DNA from: Chara braunii
Taxonomy: Eukaryota; Streptophyta; Charophyceae; Charales; Characeae
Length of the DNA: 38,995 nucleotides
NCBI GenBank assembly: GCA_003427395.1
Contig: BFEA01001013.1
Span: 40,993 to 79,987, forward strand
Reading direction: 5' to 3'
Translations under genes and position numbers: made by a program
Notes under the pieces: generated by a model
What the model saw: only the letters and a program-made list of their open reading frames with translations
The model's database searches: none
What the model was told of the DNA's origin: nothing
Part shown: piece by piece, positions 1-10,564 of the stretch
How positions within the stretch are numbered: the stretch's first letter is position 1
Layout of the letters: each line of letters starts with the position of its first letter

Positions 1-70
1 GGGGCACCCCCGCAGCAGGGGTCCGGGGGTCAAACCCCTACCCCGGCTTTGCCCCAGGGGGCCCCCGCCT
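1..70. repeat. GC-rich G-run/C-run sequence at window edge
   Basis: Alternating runs of four to six G and C give several short inverted pairs, such as GGGGG against CCCCC. It reads like the edge of a GC-rich dispersed repeat cut by the window boundary. No coding signal is visible. Confidence 0.4.
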
Positions 71-257
71 GACACCTTGCTTCCGATCCTCCACCATCAA
101 TCTCCTGCTCTTAGGAGATGTTTTCCTCACCATCTGGAGTGTCTGCCTTCGACGCCAACGTGGGCGGCATTCCACCCACCATTCATCAAAGAAGGATGAT
201 GACAAGTCTGGGTCATCGATCATCCTCCTCTCCCAACCTTCAAAACTATGGGCCATT

Positions 258-305
258 GAGAGAGAGAGAAAGAGATATATATATAGAGAGAGAGAGGTAG
301 AGAGA
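258..305. repeat. GA microsatellite with short TA run
   Basis: Two blocks of GA dinucleotides flank a short TATATATA stretch. The open frames crossing it are made by the repeat and are not treated as genes. Confidence 0.85.
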
Positions 306-789
306 AATGGTATGGTGGCTATGGAGGCTATGGATGGCTGCACGACATCGGCGGTAAGTCATTGTTTGACTGTTGTTGATGGCCTCTGTCAAAGTCAATG
401 TTTCATATTGTTTTCAAACATTGACTTCGGGTGTGGGTCTGGGAAAAGACCGATATTGGGGCTGATCCTTGGTGTTGGGCCCAAGCGTGGGCCTAAGCCC
501 CGTGGGACCAGGTTCAGGCCCTGGCGTTTTTTATTTATTTATTTATTTCTCTTTTCTTTTGCATGACCTGAGCCTGGACCAGGGCCTGTGCTCAGGTTTA
601 ACTGGGTCTACGCTAGAACCTAAGCCTGTTCTCAAAGCCCAGGCCTCGACCTGTGCATAGGCCCGGAGTAGGCCAAAAGCTTTTTCCTTGCTGGTTTTTT
701 TTTTTTTTTTTTTTAATTTTAATCCCAGACCTGGACCCGTACATAGGCCCTGACCAGCCCTGAATCCTGGGTGTTTGGTCCAGGCCTAA

Positions 790-1300
790 GCCGCTGCCGG
801 GGCCCAAACAAACAGGCAGAAAGGCACACAGACATATGTACAGGCAAACACGCAGACGCAGAGACAAACAGACGGACATACAAAATGTTCATTTGTCCAG
901 CTGTTTGTTTGTCTGTCTGTATGTTTATCTGCCTGCTTGTTTGTCTGTCTGCATGTCTACCTGTCTGCACGTCTGCCAGGTTGAACAGACAGGCAGACAC
1001 GCAGACAAGCAGACTCATGAAGACAGACAGACTAGTGTGCAGGCAGGCAGGGAGACAGCCATACAGGCAGACAAGCACACAAACATGCAGACAGGCAGAC
1101 AGGCAAACAGGCAGACAGACACACAGACAGGCAGACAGACAGGTGTTTGCCTAGGCCTGTTCATGAGCCTAATCATGGGGCTTGGCAGGCAGGCAAGCAA
1201 GCCCAGGTCAGGGAGACATGCACGCAGGCAGACGAGCAGACTGAGGAAGACAGGCAGACAAGCAGACAGGCAAACAAGCATACAGACATGCAGAGAAACA
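790..1300. repeat. CAGA/CAGG tetranucleotide tract with an inverted central block
   Basis: The top strand is built of CAGACAGG-like tetranucleotides at about 790-885 and 985-1300. At about 890-980 the same repeat is in the opposite orientation (TGTCTGTC-like). The orientation switch makes a large imperfect inverted repeat. The tetranucleotides avoid stops in several frames, which explains overlapping open frames on both strands. Confidence 0.85.
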
Positions 1301-1380
1301 GGTGTTTGCCTAGGCCTGGTCATGAGCCTGATCATGGGGCTTGGCAGGCAGGCAAGAGGGCCCAGGTCAGGGAGACAGGA
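1142..1380. repeat. Pair of ~78-bp direct repeats, 160 bp apart
   Basis: The segments starting at 1142 and 1302 are nearly identical for about 78 bp. Both begin GTGTTTGCCTAGGCCTG and continue to CCCAGGTCAGGGAGACA. The 160-bp period includes intervening CAGA repeats, so this is a higher-order duplication of the tract. Confidence 0.85.
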
Positions 1381-1780
1381 TCCGGGACACAAGGCAGGCC
1401 GGGAACACAAGCTCGGCGTAGGTTTGGGACACAACCTGAGGGTCAGGTCGGAGACAGAGGCTGGGAGCAGGCGAGGGAGACAGGTCCAGGGAAGGGTGGG
1501 CACAAAGGACCAGGCACGTAGGATGTACGGGACAGCCTCATGTTGGGCCTGAATCCTGGGTCCACGCCCAAGGGTAACCAGCTGACCGGGCCCAGGTGCA
1601 GGCTGGGAACTTTTTCTAGTTCTATTTTTTTCCCTTTAAATGGTTAGGCCGTGAATAGGCCCTAACTGGGCCTGCACCTTGGGCATTTGGTCCAGGCCCA
1701 GGCCTAAGCTGCTCGCAGGGTCCGGGTGTAGGACGGGGCTATGCTTGCTGGTTTTTTTTTTCGTGTTTCTTTTTTTTTCT

Positions 1781-1900
1781 AATTCAAAGTCGAGACCTCG
1801 ACGGAGTCGACGTAATGAAGTTTTTTTCTTGCCTCGACGCACACACCCGCTTCTAATTCGAAGTCGAGGCCTCGACGGGTGTTGGACGGAGTCGATGCGG
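1781..1900. repeat. Duplicated unit carrying a GTCGAGGCCTCGAC palindrome
   Basis: A unit of about 74 bp occurs twice. Each copy starts TTCTAATTC, followed by a palindromic 14-mer: GTCGAGACCTCGAC at 1789-1802 and the perfect GTCGAGGCCTCGAC at 1863-1876. Each then has GGAGTCGA and a T-run. Function unknown. Confidence 0.7.
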
Positions 1901-1915
1901 TGGAACCTTTTTTTT

Positions 1916-1921
<6 letters not shown>

Positions 1922-1974
<53 letters not shown>
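1922..1974. repeat. CT microsatellite
   Basis: Uninterrupted CT dinucleotides over about 53 bp. Confidence 0.95.
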
Positions 1975-1976
<2 letters not shown>

Positions 1977-2224
1977 TTATCTCCATTTGTATGTGTGTAT
2001 GTGTATGTGAGTCCATGAATCAATTAATTTGATCGATTGATTGGTTAATTTCTTCTTTTATGCCGTAAACAGTAGTGTTGGTATATGGCGATGAGTATTA
2101 CATCTTTTATGCCTTCTTATATGCCTTAAACATATGTGTGTATGTGTATGAGTATTTCTTATTTTATCGTCTGATTTTGTTATTGGTATATTCGTTGTTT
2201 TTTCGTTGTGGTCTCTGCACATAG

Positions 2225-3558
2225 ACAAGTATCTGGTGAAACCAACGTGGTGGTGGACAAATATACGGAAAGAGGGGTTGAGGGATCATCGGGGTCTGAT
2301 TGGGATAAGGCCGCATATGATGATGCATTCGAGTCATTTGACCATCCCCTCATTAAAGCTCACCTGAAAGATAAGTACATTGAGAAGTATGAGGAATAGT
2401 ACGAATATACCGCGGCGAACGAGATTCATGAGAGAGAACAATGTTTCCATGAACCTCAGTCTAAACTGGGGTATGGTGTTGAAGGTAAGCTTCCCAACGA
2501 TTTTGCGTTGAGGAGGGTATGTGGTCGCTACCTCACAGACAATGAAGGACTTCGATGGAATCTGGATGAGCTACTAGAAATGCTGAAGAAGAAAGAGGAG
2601 GAAGTGAATGCATTGAGGAATGCATTTATGAAAGTCGAGTTGAATGCACGGTCAGTGGTTGGAAGTTTCGTCGAAGCAAAACGAAGTGAAAAGGTAAGAG
2701 ATTCCTCTGTATCCGGTGTTGGGGTTGTGAAGAAGGAGGTAGATGCTGCTGAGGACATGGACAGAGAGTTTAAGCATTTAATTCAATCGTCCATTAGAAA
2801 CGATTTCTTAGACGAAGTTTGTAAGCTTAGTACTAGAGTCGACCCGCGCCTGTTGCAAGAGTGTGGGGATTTCAGTCGGCGATTCGAAGAGGTTGAGAGT
2901 GGGATAAAAAAAATATTGTTCGTAGTTGCCTTACCATCGATTGATTCTTTTTTTGCCTCGGACCTGTTTGAGATTCCAAAGTGCAACTTTGGAAGACCTT
3001 CTAAAAATGTGTTTGATTGCTATGTTAAAGTCATTGCAAAATGTTGGTTTGGAGCATGCACACAGGAATGCACTATTAGAGGTGCAAAATGCGATGAAGT
3101 TTCCGGTAAGTGATAGTCAGTTGAGGGGAACAATGATCACGCTTGGACATTTGTATAAGCAGACACGGGAAGAGTTAATGGACTCAGTGTTCAGGGATAG
3201 TTTTTCTGATCGATGTGGTGACGAATTCACGAACGGCATGCTGACATGTTACAAAGAACAGTTGTACACTTTGAGAATTTTGTTGGCGAATTTCGTTGAT
3301 GCCCATTCGCCAATGTGGTTTATGAAAGAGATGGAGTATATGAAAAGAGAATTGAATGTTCCCGCGAGCATAAATAAGGAACATGAGACAAGATTGCATG
3401 AGGTGGTACTTGCATTGATTGAAGCAATGAGACGTCTGTGTCCTAGGTATGACCGCTTATTAAACCACCTCTACCCCCGCCGGCTTAAAATGGATTTTCC
3501 TAGCCTTACGGACGGGGTTCTTAGTGGGACGGCGACCGACATGCGCAGGCGGCTCTGA
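2225..3558 (+). pseudogene. Decayed gene of unknown family (charged, helical protein)
   Basis: A pyrimidine-rich stretch ending in CACATAG at 2224 looks like a 3' splice site. Coding-like sequence follows in one frame to about 2930. It is interrupted by a single TAG at 2397-2399 inside an otherwise smooth run (KYEE, stop, YEYTAANE). The product is rich in Glu, Lys and Leu, with a likely coiled coil near DELLEMLKKKEEEVNALR. Around 2905-2960, near an 8-A run and a 7-T run, coding character moves to another frame, which continues to about 3460 with a helical stretch (YKEQLYTLRILLANF). A donor-like GTAAGT at 3106 sits in the first frame. I recognise no domain and assign no function. The stop and the frame change argue for decay; an unannotated intron could explain the frame change instead. 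Confidence 0.5.
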
Positions 3559-3559
3559 T

Positions 3560-3960
3560 CCAAAAATTTCCAAGTGTGAACTTTGACGATTTTTTGCGCT
3601 CAGAAACATTGGCAAAAAAATCTGAAATTTTGATATCGTGTAGATTTGGCCGTGATCTTTCTAGGAAAAATATCAAAAGAATGAAAAAGAAAAAGATGGC
3701 AAAGTAAATGTCGCGCTATTTCGTCACGTTTTCCATTTTTGCTACTCTACCATGTATGGGTCGAAGAGAAAAACGTAACCCAACTTTCACAATTGTTTGC
3801 AATCAAAAAAATGACCTAATGACTCTAAAAAGTGGAGGGTCCGTAGATTTTGTCGTGAGCTTTACAAGAAAAATATTAACAAAAATAAAACAAATTGTTT
3901 GAACCACGAAATAAATCGCGGGGGTAATTCGACTTCTGTTACTCCGATAGTTTCCGCATT
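3560..3960. repeat. AT-rich interruption with diverged ~203-bp tandem repeat
   Basis: This stretch separates two coding-like segments. A segment starting at 3640 (GTAGATTTGG...GAAAAATATC) recurs in diverged form at 3843 (GTAGATTTTG...GAAAAATATT). Just downstream, 3963-3974 is a perfect 12-bp palindrome, GCTACCGGTAGC. It could be a large intron or an inserted element. No gene seen. Confidence 0.45.
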
Positions 3961-3984
3961 GTGCTACCGGTAGCCCTCATGGAC

Positions 3985-4212
3985 CCGTGCTACCGATTCC
4001 CCCTAATTTATGATGGTGGGGGTAGTGGTGGCTTAAGCCATTTGAGAAGGGAGCACTATAGAAAGTTCAATGATTTGATGGTTGTTATATTTAAGTGTAA
4101 CAACATGACAAACCTTTATCCTGACAGAGATGTCATTCTTGATAAGCAGCAACAATTAGCAATGGAAGAAAGAAGGAGGCAACTTCGTAGACGTGACGAT
4201 GTAAATGAGTAG
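3985..4212 (+). pseudogene. Possible C-terminal segment of the upstream unknown gene
   Basis: An open frame of about 75 codons starts after the AT-rich interruption and ends in TAG at 4210-4212. The product is charged, with an Arg/Glu/Gln-rich tail (QQQLAMEERRRQLRRRDD). It lies in the same relative frame as the segment ending near 3558, so it may be its final exon or a separated fragment. No family recognised. Confidence 0.35.
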
Positions 4213-5002
4213 TACAATTTCTCTTTGTCATTGACTATGAAGTGAATCATATTCAAAAAATAAAAATAGGAGTGGCTAGAGTGGGATAGACAATAAAGAG
4301 GCGGAGTGTGATAGTTGGAAGAACGTGTCGTTTCAGGTTCTTTTCCCTTTTGATTTATGATAATGATACTTGAAGGGTGTTGCAATAAGACACTAAAATT
4401 TATTTTTTCTCTCGCTTTGTCTCTCTCTTTTTCTGTCTCTCTCTCTTTCTGTCTCTCTCTCTCTATCTATCTATCTATCTCTTTGTCTTTCTCTGTCTCT
4501 CTTATTCTCTCTCTCTATTTCTCTCTCTACATTTCCCATTTGGATTTTTTTTTTGTTTTCGGCATTTCGTTTTTTTTACAAGTATTATTTAAATTAGGAG
4601 AAAATATTATTGATAGATGAAAATAAATGTTGCCTTAGTCGTTTGTTACTATGTTACCTCATGTCGTATATGTTCATTCTTATAAAGACGATTTTTTTAA
4701 CCTTTAGTTGCTAACGTTCTTGATTTTGTTTTTTCATATTGTATGGTTTTCTATGTTTATTCTTGTATTGTTCTACTTATTGCTGAAAAACAAGCAGCTG
4801 AGTATACCTCAAAAAATATGGACATAAGATAATATTGAAAAGCGGTTGAAATTATTCAAATCAATTAAAACTTTCGAAAAAATAAAATATTGCGAGAGGT
4901 TGGGTGTTATCAATTTGTAAATTTAATGAATAATTGTAAAGGACGAGTCTCGATAGTCAATAATAATAATAAAAAAAACATATCTAGGTCGTCTCTGACT
5001 AA
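4213..5002. other. AT-rich stretch without a gene; CT/CTAT microsatellite inside
   Basis: Pyrimidine-rich CT, TCTG and CTAT repeats run from about 4405 to 4535. The rest is AT-rich with no coding signal on either strand. Confidence 0.7.
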
Positions 5003-5658
5003 ATGCTATTGAAGCCTCCCGTGACAACTGTTCATGCACATCCATGCTCTTCTACCACGACCCTACCAAATTCGTCGAACACAATGGTTAGAAAGTTTGT
5101 TGAATTTCATAATCGTTCGAGTAGATTATTATTATTGAAACTGGTTCGTTCAAAGCGTAACAAACGATATCGTATGTTGCGCCTTCGACAACTATGTGTC
5201 GCTAAAGTCGTGCGTCGTTTGGAACTTGGATCGCTGTCGTCGATGCCTCAGCGTGTGTTGTCCGACTATGATGCAAATACGATAATTGTTGAAAGTACTG
5301 TGGACGTTGGTGGTGGAACGGACAAGTCGATACGATGAATACCAATGAACCAGGTTCTACATCACGTAGATTTTCAGCCCGAAAGAAAAGTCAGGAGAGA
5401 CGAACAAACTTTCATGTTAAACGTATGCGTGCATTGCGAGTTGGGATTAACAATCATAGTAGGAAAGAAGATGTGCGTGCTCATAAATATTTTGTGCGGG
5501 GTGTGAGGCGAAGTTTGCTCGCTATGAATATCCTTCGTGAGATTCGAGCAACCGCCTCTGGGCGGTCGAGGAGTGCATCTTCTTCTTCGAAAGAAACGCG
5601 TAGTCATTGTTCTCTGTCGAGGCAATCACGGAGTCTGTCATCGAGAGCGAGGCAATAA
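5003..5658 (+). pseudogene. Arg/Ser-rich open frames, possible N-terminus of the Helitron-like protein
   Basis: Two open frames overlap at an ATGA (stop and start at 5335-5338). The first (111 codons) and second (107 codons) give very basic products. The second ends in an Arg/Ser-rich tail and contains repeated RR-containing segments. Helitron proteins often have basic N-terminal regions, and the Helitron-like zinc-finger segment begins just downstream. That makes this a plausible but unproven part of the same element. A TAA at 5656-5658 and a TGA about 30 nt later separate it from the next frame. Confidence 0.3.
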
Positions 5659-5688
5659 CATAATTCATCCGTTATAATATGAAATTCA

Positions 5689-6430
5689 ATGAACAATCGC
5701 GAAAATAATGATTCGGATAGTCGGAATGAGGAAATGAATTATTCGCATGATGTTCCGCCTGCTGATCTAAATGCACCTCCATCTGCACCCATGGCAACAC
5801 CATATGTGGCGGTTAAGAACACTGTAGCAATTCTTGGGAATGCTATCACGGTTGAGGCGTTCTGCATTGGTGGTCGACAACTGTGTAACTATTGTCGTGC
5901 TAAATTGTGGCATCACGGAAAAAAAATGGATCAAGATATGTTGCAGAAAAGGTGCGAGATATTGTTCTCTGTGGGAGTGGTATCGCGAAGGGTCTCCGGA
6001 GTATGATATTCTCTCCATTCGGACAACTGTCATATCGCAAACTCCCGACGGCCGATTCGTTCGAAACAATGTGAGGATAATCAATGATAGTTTATCCCTC
6101 TCATCCTTAAGGTTTAAGCAACCGAGCGATGGTGTTCAAGGATTCCTGCGCCAACTTCGGGTTCAGGGTCCAATCTATCATCGTGTTGGTGCACTGGCTG
6201 TGAGGGAAGGGGAATGTCCTAAGTTTGCACAACTTCACTTGCACGATCCTCAACCTTTGGATGATACGATTGATCAAAAAGTAGATTTTTCTGCACATAC
6301 GTTTAATGCCGATCTGGAGCGAATGAAACGGATATTAAGAAGGTTTCACGAAGTGCTACAACGTTGTAACCTGCGTAGCATGCTGTTTGCTTTCGGTCGC
6401 CGAACACGCCAAACGCAAACATTCTCGACC
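5689..6430 (+). pseudogene. Helitron-like N-terminal (Helitron_like_N type) fragment, frameshifted and truncated
   Basis: Helitrons are rolling-circle transposons whose Rep/helicase proteins carry a conserved N-terminal domain. The first frame (start ATG 5689) ends with a zinc-finger-like CNYCRAKLWHHGKK. The match to the family continues in the next frame: ICCRKGARY, then RNNVRIINDSLSLSSL, and the diagnostic GPIYHRVGAL..EGECPKFAQL block (about 6168-6236). A run of eight A at 5919-5926 lies exactly between the two halves and is the probable frameshift site. The frame ends in the helical DLERMKRILRRFHEVLQRCN region. No Rep HUH motif or helicase follows, so the element is cut off near 6430, where base composition also changes. 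GGTCGG-AAAA-CCGACC at 6442-6457 forms a hairpin, but no CTRR end is evident. Confidence 0.65.
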
Positions 6431-6529
6431 GAACGGGAACGGGTCGGAAAACCGACCGAGAGCGAACGTATTTATCTATTTATTTATCTTTGTCAATCAC
6501 GCTCTCCTTGTCGGATTCGACTTCCTTGA

Positions 6530-7690
6530 CCACCGTCCTGCGGACTGTATCCACGGGCACTATCGAGGTATACGGGGAGGCATACTGTGTAGCGCTGAGG
6601 GACCTCCGACTGCCAAGAGCAATAGGCCGGGGCCAGTGAAGGGAGGAGCGACGAGCGGCTAGGCAGAATAGAGCGTGGTGAAGAGAGTGGGCGCAGACGG
6701 ACAGGTAGTGAAGGGGAAGGCAGCGAAGCCGACGGGGTGGCAAAATGGGTAGACTCGGACGAACTTGGATGGAGAGTGGCGTCAGGTGCATGCGGGACAG
6801 AGAGAGCGCAACGCGAAGGGAAGGCGGAGAGAAATGCTGAGGGCGAAGAGGACTGAAGGCGACAACACAGCAAGGAGGACGGGCGCTGCGTTAGCTGCTA
6901 GCGAATGGGCGGAGAGGCTGGCCGGGCAGCGCAGTGCTGAGCAGGAAGGAATGGCGGATGTAAGGCACTGAGAAAGATGAATGAATCGGGACGCGAAATC
7001 AGGCCAGGTGCATGGCGAGTTAGGGGGAAGTGGCTATGGTAGGGGTTAGAATCGTTTCTCGCGCCCGATCCGTGACGGATTCGGGCGGGGAGAGATGCTC
7101 AAGAGGGGTTTTCGGGGCGGGAGACCCCGAATATATAGTTAGATTAGGGGGAAAGTTAGTAGATTAAGAGGTCAGTAAAGAGAAGCCTGCGCTAGGCAAT
7201 GGTGGTGGGGAGGAAAGCAAGAATGAGAAGTGGAACGACTCGATCGTTCCTATAATGATTCTGACTGTTCGAAAAGCTTCTTCGATGTTTCAGGACAGGG
7301 CGAGTTAGATGGCAATGTTAGTTTTAGTAATGGGTTAGCAGGAAAGGAGGTTAGTAGAAAAAGGCTTGCAGGGAGATGACGAGCGATGGCTATGGAAGAA
7401 TAGGAAATGAGTAGTTTGTCCGATTCTGAATGAAAACGGGCGAACCAAGACTCGATTCCGGGGATTTTGAACCCTGCGAACTGATTTATGGAATCAGAAT
7501 TGGGGCTGGGTGCCCAATTTAATCAGACGGATGAAATGAGGTTGCGCCTGACGATTTGGTTAGTGTACGGTTGAACCTGGCCGTGATGCTGGCCAGATAC
7601 GCCTGTCCTTTGAACAAGCATGCAGGACAGGAGAAAAGCTCGTCGGGATCAGGCAACTACGAGGCAAGCTTACCTATGTTCCTCCTATCA
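6530..7690. other. No gene seen; two adjacent hairpins
   Basis: Open frames here are short and lack recognisable features. Two compact hairpins lie together: 7062-7087 (CGCCCGATCCGT / ACGGATTCGGGCG, one bulge) and 7111-7131 (TTCGGGG / CCCCGAA, 7-nt loop). The stretch near 7300-7370 and the GAACCTGGCC unit at 7573 resemble sequence at 35-37 kb, upstream of LTR copy C. Confidence 0.5.
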
Positions 7691-7692
<2 letters not shown>

Positions 7693-7735
<43 letters not shown>

Positions 7736-7752
7736 GGGGGGGGGGGGGGGGG
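7693..7752. repeat. GA microsatellite fused to a 28-G run
   Basis: About 16 GA units lead directly into 28 consecutive G (7725-7752). The G-run is able to form quadruplexes, and its length may be unreliable in the assembly. The flank CTATCAC before the GA run recurs before the GA array at 37333. Confidence 0.95.
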
Positions 7753-8750
7753 TGAAGGGAAAAGGAAGCCTACCTGCCCTCCCACACTGCGACACAAGGA
7801 TGTATGAACCTGGCCGAGAAGGACGCCAGGTACATCTATGTTACACTATGAAGATAAGCAGTAGGATACAATTGTGCGGGTAAGCAAGACGAAGGAAACA
7901 ACGGCGTAAGGCGTGATTGAGGGAGTTGCAGGCCAAGGGGTGTCATGGCGGAGGGAAGAAGAGTGGGAATGGATGCGCACCTGGTTGTTGTAACTGTGAC
8001 GAGGATGGACCTGCGTGCATTTTGGCGGAGGGTCCAATCAGGTGTGCATACTCCGACGATCGGAGTAGTGGCAGAGTAGCGGGGAAGCGGGCCTCAAAGT
8101 TAGAGACTTACCTGGTGGTCGTGCTCACTCGCTACATGGAGCATCGGAGCTGTTTCCCAACGGCATACTCTGCGTCATGATCATAGCTGAGCTCGTAACT
8201 TAGGCCGTGACCGTGCTCTTTACCACGTTAGGCAGGGTTTGGCACTGAAGACTGCGCTCAAAAGTGAGGCGGCTGCGACGGTTGGCAGGTTCCGACAGGC
8301 TGCACATCAGGAAAGGGGAGTTGTTGCTGTTGCTGTTGGTGACCACGACTCTCGTCCGGAGTGGTTGAAAAGGGTCTAAGATTGAGTGACGAGAAGGGAA
8401 GAAGAGCGGTTGTGGCATGACCGTCAGTTTGCTGCTACGTAAGGAAGGACCTCCCATCGCATTAAGCATGCTACGGTGCCAATAACAATTGTTGCCGCCC
8501 GTGCTAGTGGCTCCAACAGGTTACAACTGCTGCTAGTTATTGCACATTGTTGATGACAGTTAGGTGGCATGTGAAGGCAAGTATTCTGTATTGCTACAGT
8601 TTGCGGCTGCGTGCGAGCGTTGCACGTGTAATGTCTTGTTGATGTTCCGCAAAGTTACCTATGTTTCAGGGTGCAATGTAGTGATAGCTGTTCTAAGGAG
8701 AGGTGTTGGGGCTCAGAGAAGTAGTCAAGCCTTGTAAAGGAAGTCACGGC
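7753..8750. other. No gene seen; probable retroelement 3' internal region upstream of LTR A
   Basis: No coherent open frame. The unit GAACCTGGCC...GCCAGGTAC at 7806 matches those at 7573 and 36234. On the minus strand CAGGTAAGT at 8114-8106 is a perfect splice-donor consensus, like those found upstream of LTR C. ACTCCGA-CGA-TCGGAGT near 8050 is a small hairpin. Confidence 0.35.
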
Positions 8751-9315
8751 TGTGAGCTAGGGGGTCAACGGTCAACAATTGACTCTGGTTTGACCAGACT
8801 GTTGCGCATACTGGTTACCCTCAGGTGACTGAAGATTACAAGGCCCCCTCCCGCAAGTCTGAGTGCACCTCCCTTGGATCTGAGAGTCTTAAATCTACCT
8901 TCTTCTGTCTTTCTTACTCTCAATCTAATTCTTGTTACAAGAGGAAGGCGGCAGGCAGGATTGCAACCCGTAGGACCGCATGAAGACTCTGTGGGGAGTT
9001 GACCCACCGATTGCGGGAGCTCTGCCGGAACCTAGGCGAGGTTCTGGAGGTAGGGAACTGACAGGTATATCTTTCTCTATCTGTATGACCCCACTATACC
9101 CATGTTTGACTATGTCCCTGTAGTTTGACTGATGTATGCATGAGATTGCCTCTCTGATCTTGCTTTCTTTGAGGATTCTGTCAGACTGAAAAGAAAGAAT
9201 GTGTGTGTGTAAAGCTTAAGTTTCTCTTTATTTTGATTGAAAGCAGACTAAGGGATGAACAGGGGGAAGGCGGGAGGAAGACAGACTGCATGCGTTTGAC
9301 TGGTTCAACCAAAGA

Positions 9316-9912
9316 CTGGGCATTGTTTCTAAGCTGAATGTCCCAGGGCTATGTTTATTTGACTGTTTTCTGAAGGGTCAGACATTGTTTCTAAGCTGAA
9401 TGGTCTGGTCGCTGTGTTTAGTTTATGAGGGTTTTCTTGAACTGAAGGATTTAAGGTCTTGTTTTGTTCTAAGGGAGGATTTTGGTCTAAGGCTGAACAT
9501 TGTTTCTAAGTTGAATGACTTAGCCTGAAAACCACGCGCATAAATATAAACTGAGTATAAAAGAAAGTATCCTACTTATATTTGTTTGTGAATTGGCAGT
9601 TGGGCATTGTTTCCAAGCCGAGTGGTCGAGCGCTAAGCCATATCATTAAGAAGGATAGGGAAAATACAAAGTATAATTGGAAGTAATCTCGGCAAACTGA
9701 ACATTGTTTCCAAGCCGAATGGTTCAGTCCCCCACCCATATTTTCACTTATTTATAGAACAAAGTCAGAAAGTTAGTAAATTTTGAATATTAAACAGTCT
9801 AGAGCGACTAGAATGGTCAAGTCATATGCCCAAAGAAGAGAAAAGTAATAGTGCAACCTGTTCGTGTATATTCTAAGGCACGCTGGATATTGTTTCCAAG
9901 ACGAATGGTCTA
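9316..9912 (+). repeat. Six CATT...AATG hairpin repeats in LTR A
   Basis: The core CATTGTTTCYAAGCYGAATG occurs at 9321, 9383, 9498, 9605, 9702 and 9888 (the last two slightly varied). Loop sequence is conserved while the flanks differ from copy to copy and remain complementary: CTGGG/CCCAG, CAGA/TCTG, GGCT/AGCC, and ACTGAA/TTCAGT at 9695-9728. Spacing is irregular (62 to 186 bp), unlike a simple satellite. Confidence 0.8.
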
Positions 9913-9976
9913 GCACTTGTGTCATATGTAAGTTGGGTATAAGGGTTGAATTACCTGAGGGTTCATGAACTATTTT

Positions 9977-10387
9977 ACTAAGTAGCAAATCCGGATATCC
10001 GGCAGATCAATTTTTATCCGAAAATTTCAATCCGGATGAAATTTTCGGATTAATTCCGAATATGGAAAATCCGGCCCTGTGCAAAATATTTTTTTTCTAC
10101 AAAAAAAAAAAGTTCAAAAAAATCTGGAAAACAAATATGTTGTTCATATCAATGATATGAACAACTTTTGGCTTAGGGCCATCTTTTATTACTCAACAGA
10201 TATGAAGATAAAAAATAAAACAGATCAAGAAAATAATATTTAAATAAAAAAATTATAGAATGAATTAAGCATCCCCCCTCTATACCCCTTTATTCCCTAT
10301 TTTATCCCCTTTGAACCCTTCCAGACCCTATCAAGCTTTTCATGAAATAGGAACGTAGTTCTATTGTATTTTGCATTCGCAATATCG

Positions 10388-10426
<39 letters not shown>

Positions 10427-10564
10427 GGTTTTTTTTTTATCATCCGGATTTCCGGATGATCCTACCCCCCGATCATCCGGCCAGATAGTCCGACCAGATT
10501 ATCCGGCCAGATAACCCATGCCACCTTTTTGGTTTGGCCTGCATGAGTGCGACCACTACTTAGT
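9977..10564. mobile_element. AT-rich nonautonomous insertion with ATCCGG-rich ends
   Basis: This segment interrupts LTR A and has no counterpart in copy B. Both ends are rich in ATCCGG motifs in opposite orientations: CCGGATATCCGG near 9990, and ATCCGGATTTCCGGAT with ATCCGGCCAGAT near 10441-10515. The interior is AT-rich with a 37-T run from 10389. ACTAAGTAG at 9977-9985 and its complement CTACTTAGT at 10556-10564 could be short terminal inverted repeats, though nine bases may be chance. It looks like a MITE-type element with subterminal repeats. No ORF. Confidence 0.5.

Larger units (their letters stand above)
430..1760. repeat. Degenerate GGCCCAGG/CCTAAGCC-rich repeat region
   Basis: Related phrases recur near 460-520, 768-805 and 1676-1735: a TTTGGTCCAGGC-type block followed by CCTAAGC and a GC-rich run. 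At 567-596 the arms CCTGAGC and GCTCAGG form a short inverted repeat. The recurrence suggests several diverged copies of one repeat, into which the CAGA/CAGG tract has expanded. Long open frames here come from composition, not from recognisable protein. Confidence 0.6.

Noticed and set aside
836-1552. 238-codon open frame on the plus strand (and a 162-codon frame on the minus strand, 1015-1503)
   Set aside because: Both are produced by CAGA/CAGG tetranucleotides that lack stops in several frames; the products are low-complexity and match nothing recognisable.
6442-6480. Helitron 3' end
   Set aside because: The GGTCGG/CCGACC hairpin is suggestive, but no CTRR follows at the usual distance.
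7556-7883. Two open frames through the GA/G run
   Set aside because: They exist only because the microsatellite and the G-run lack stops.
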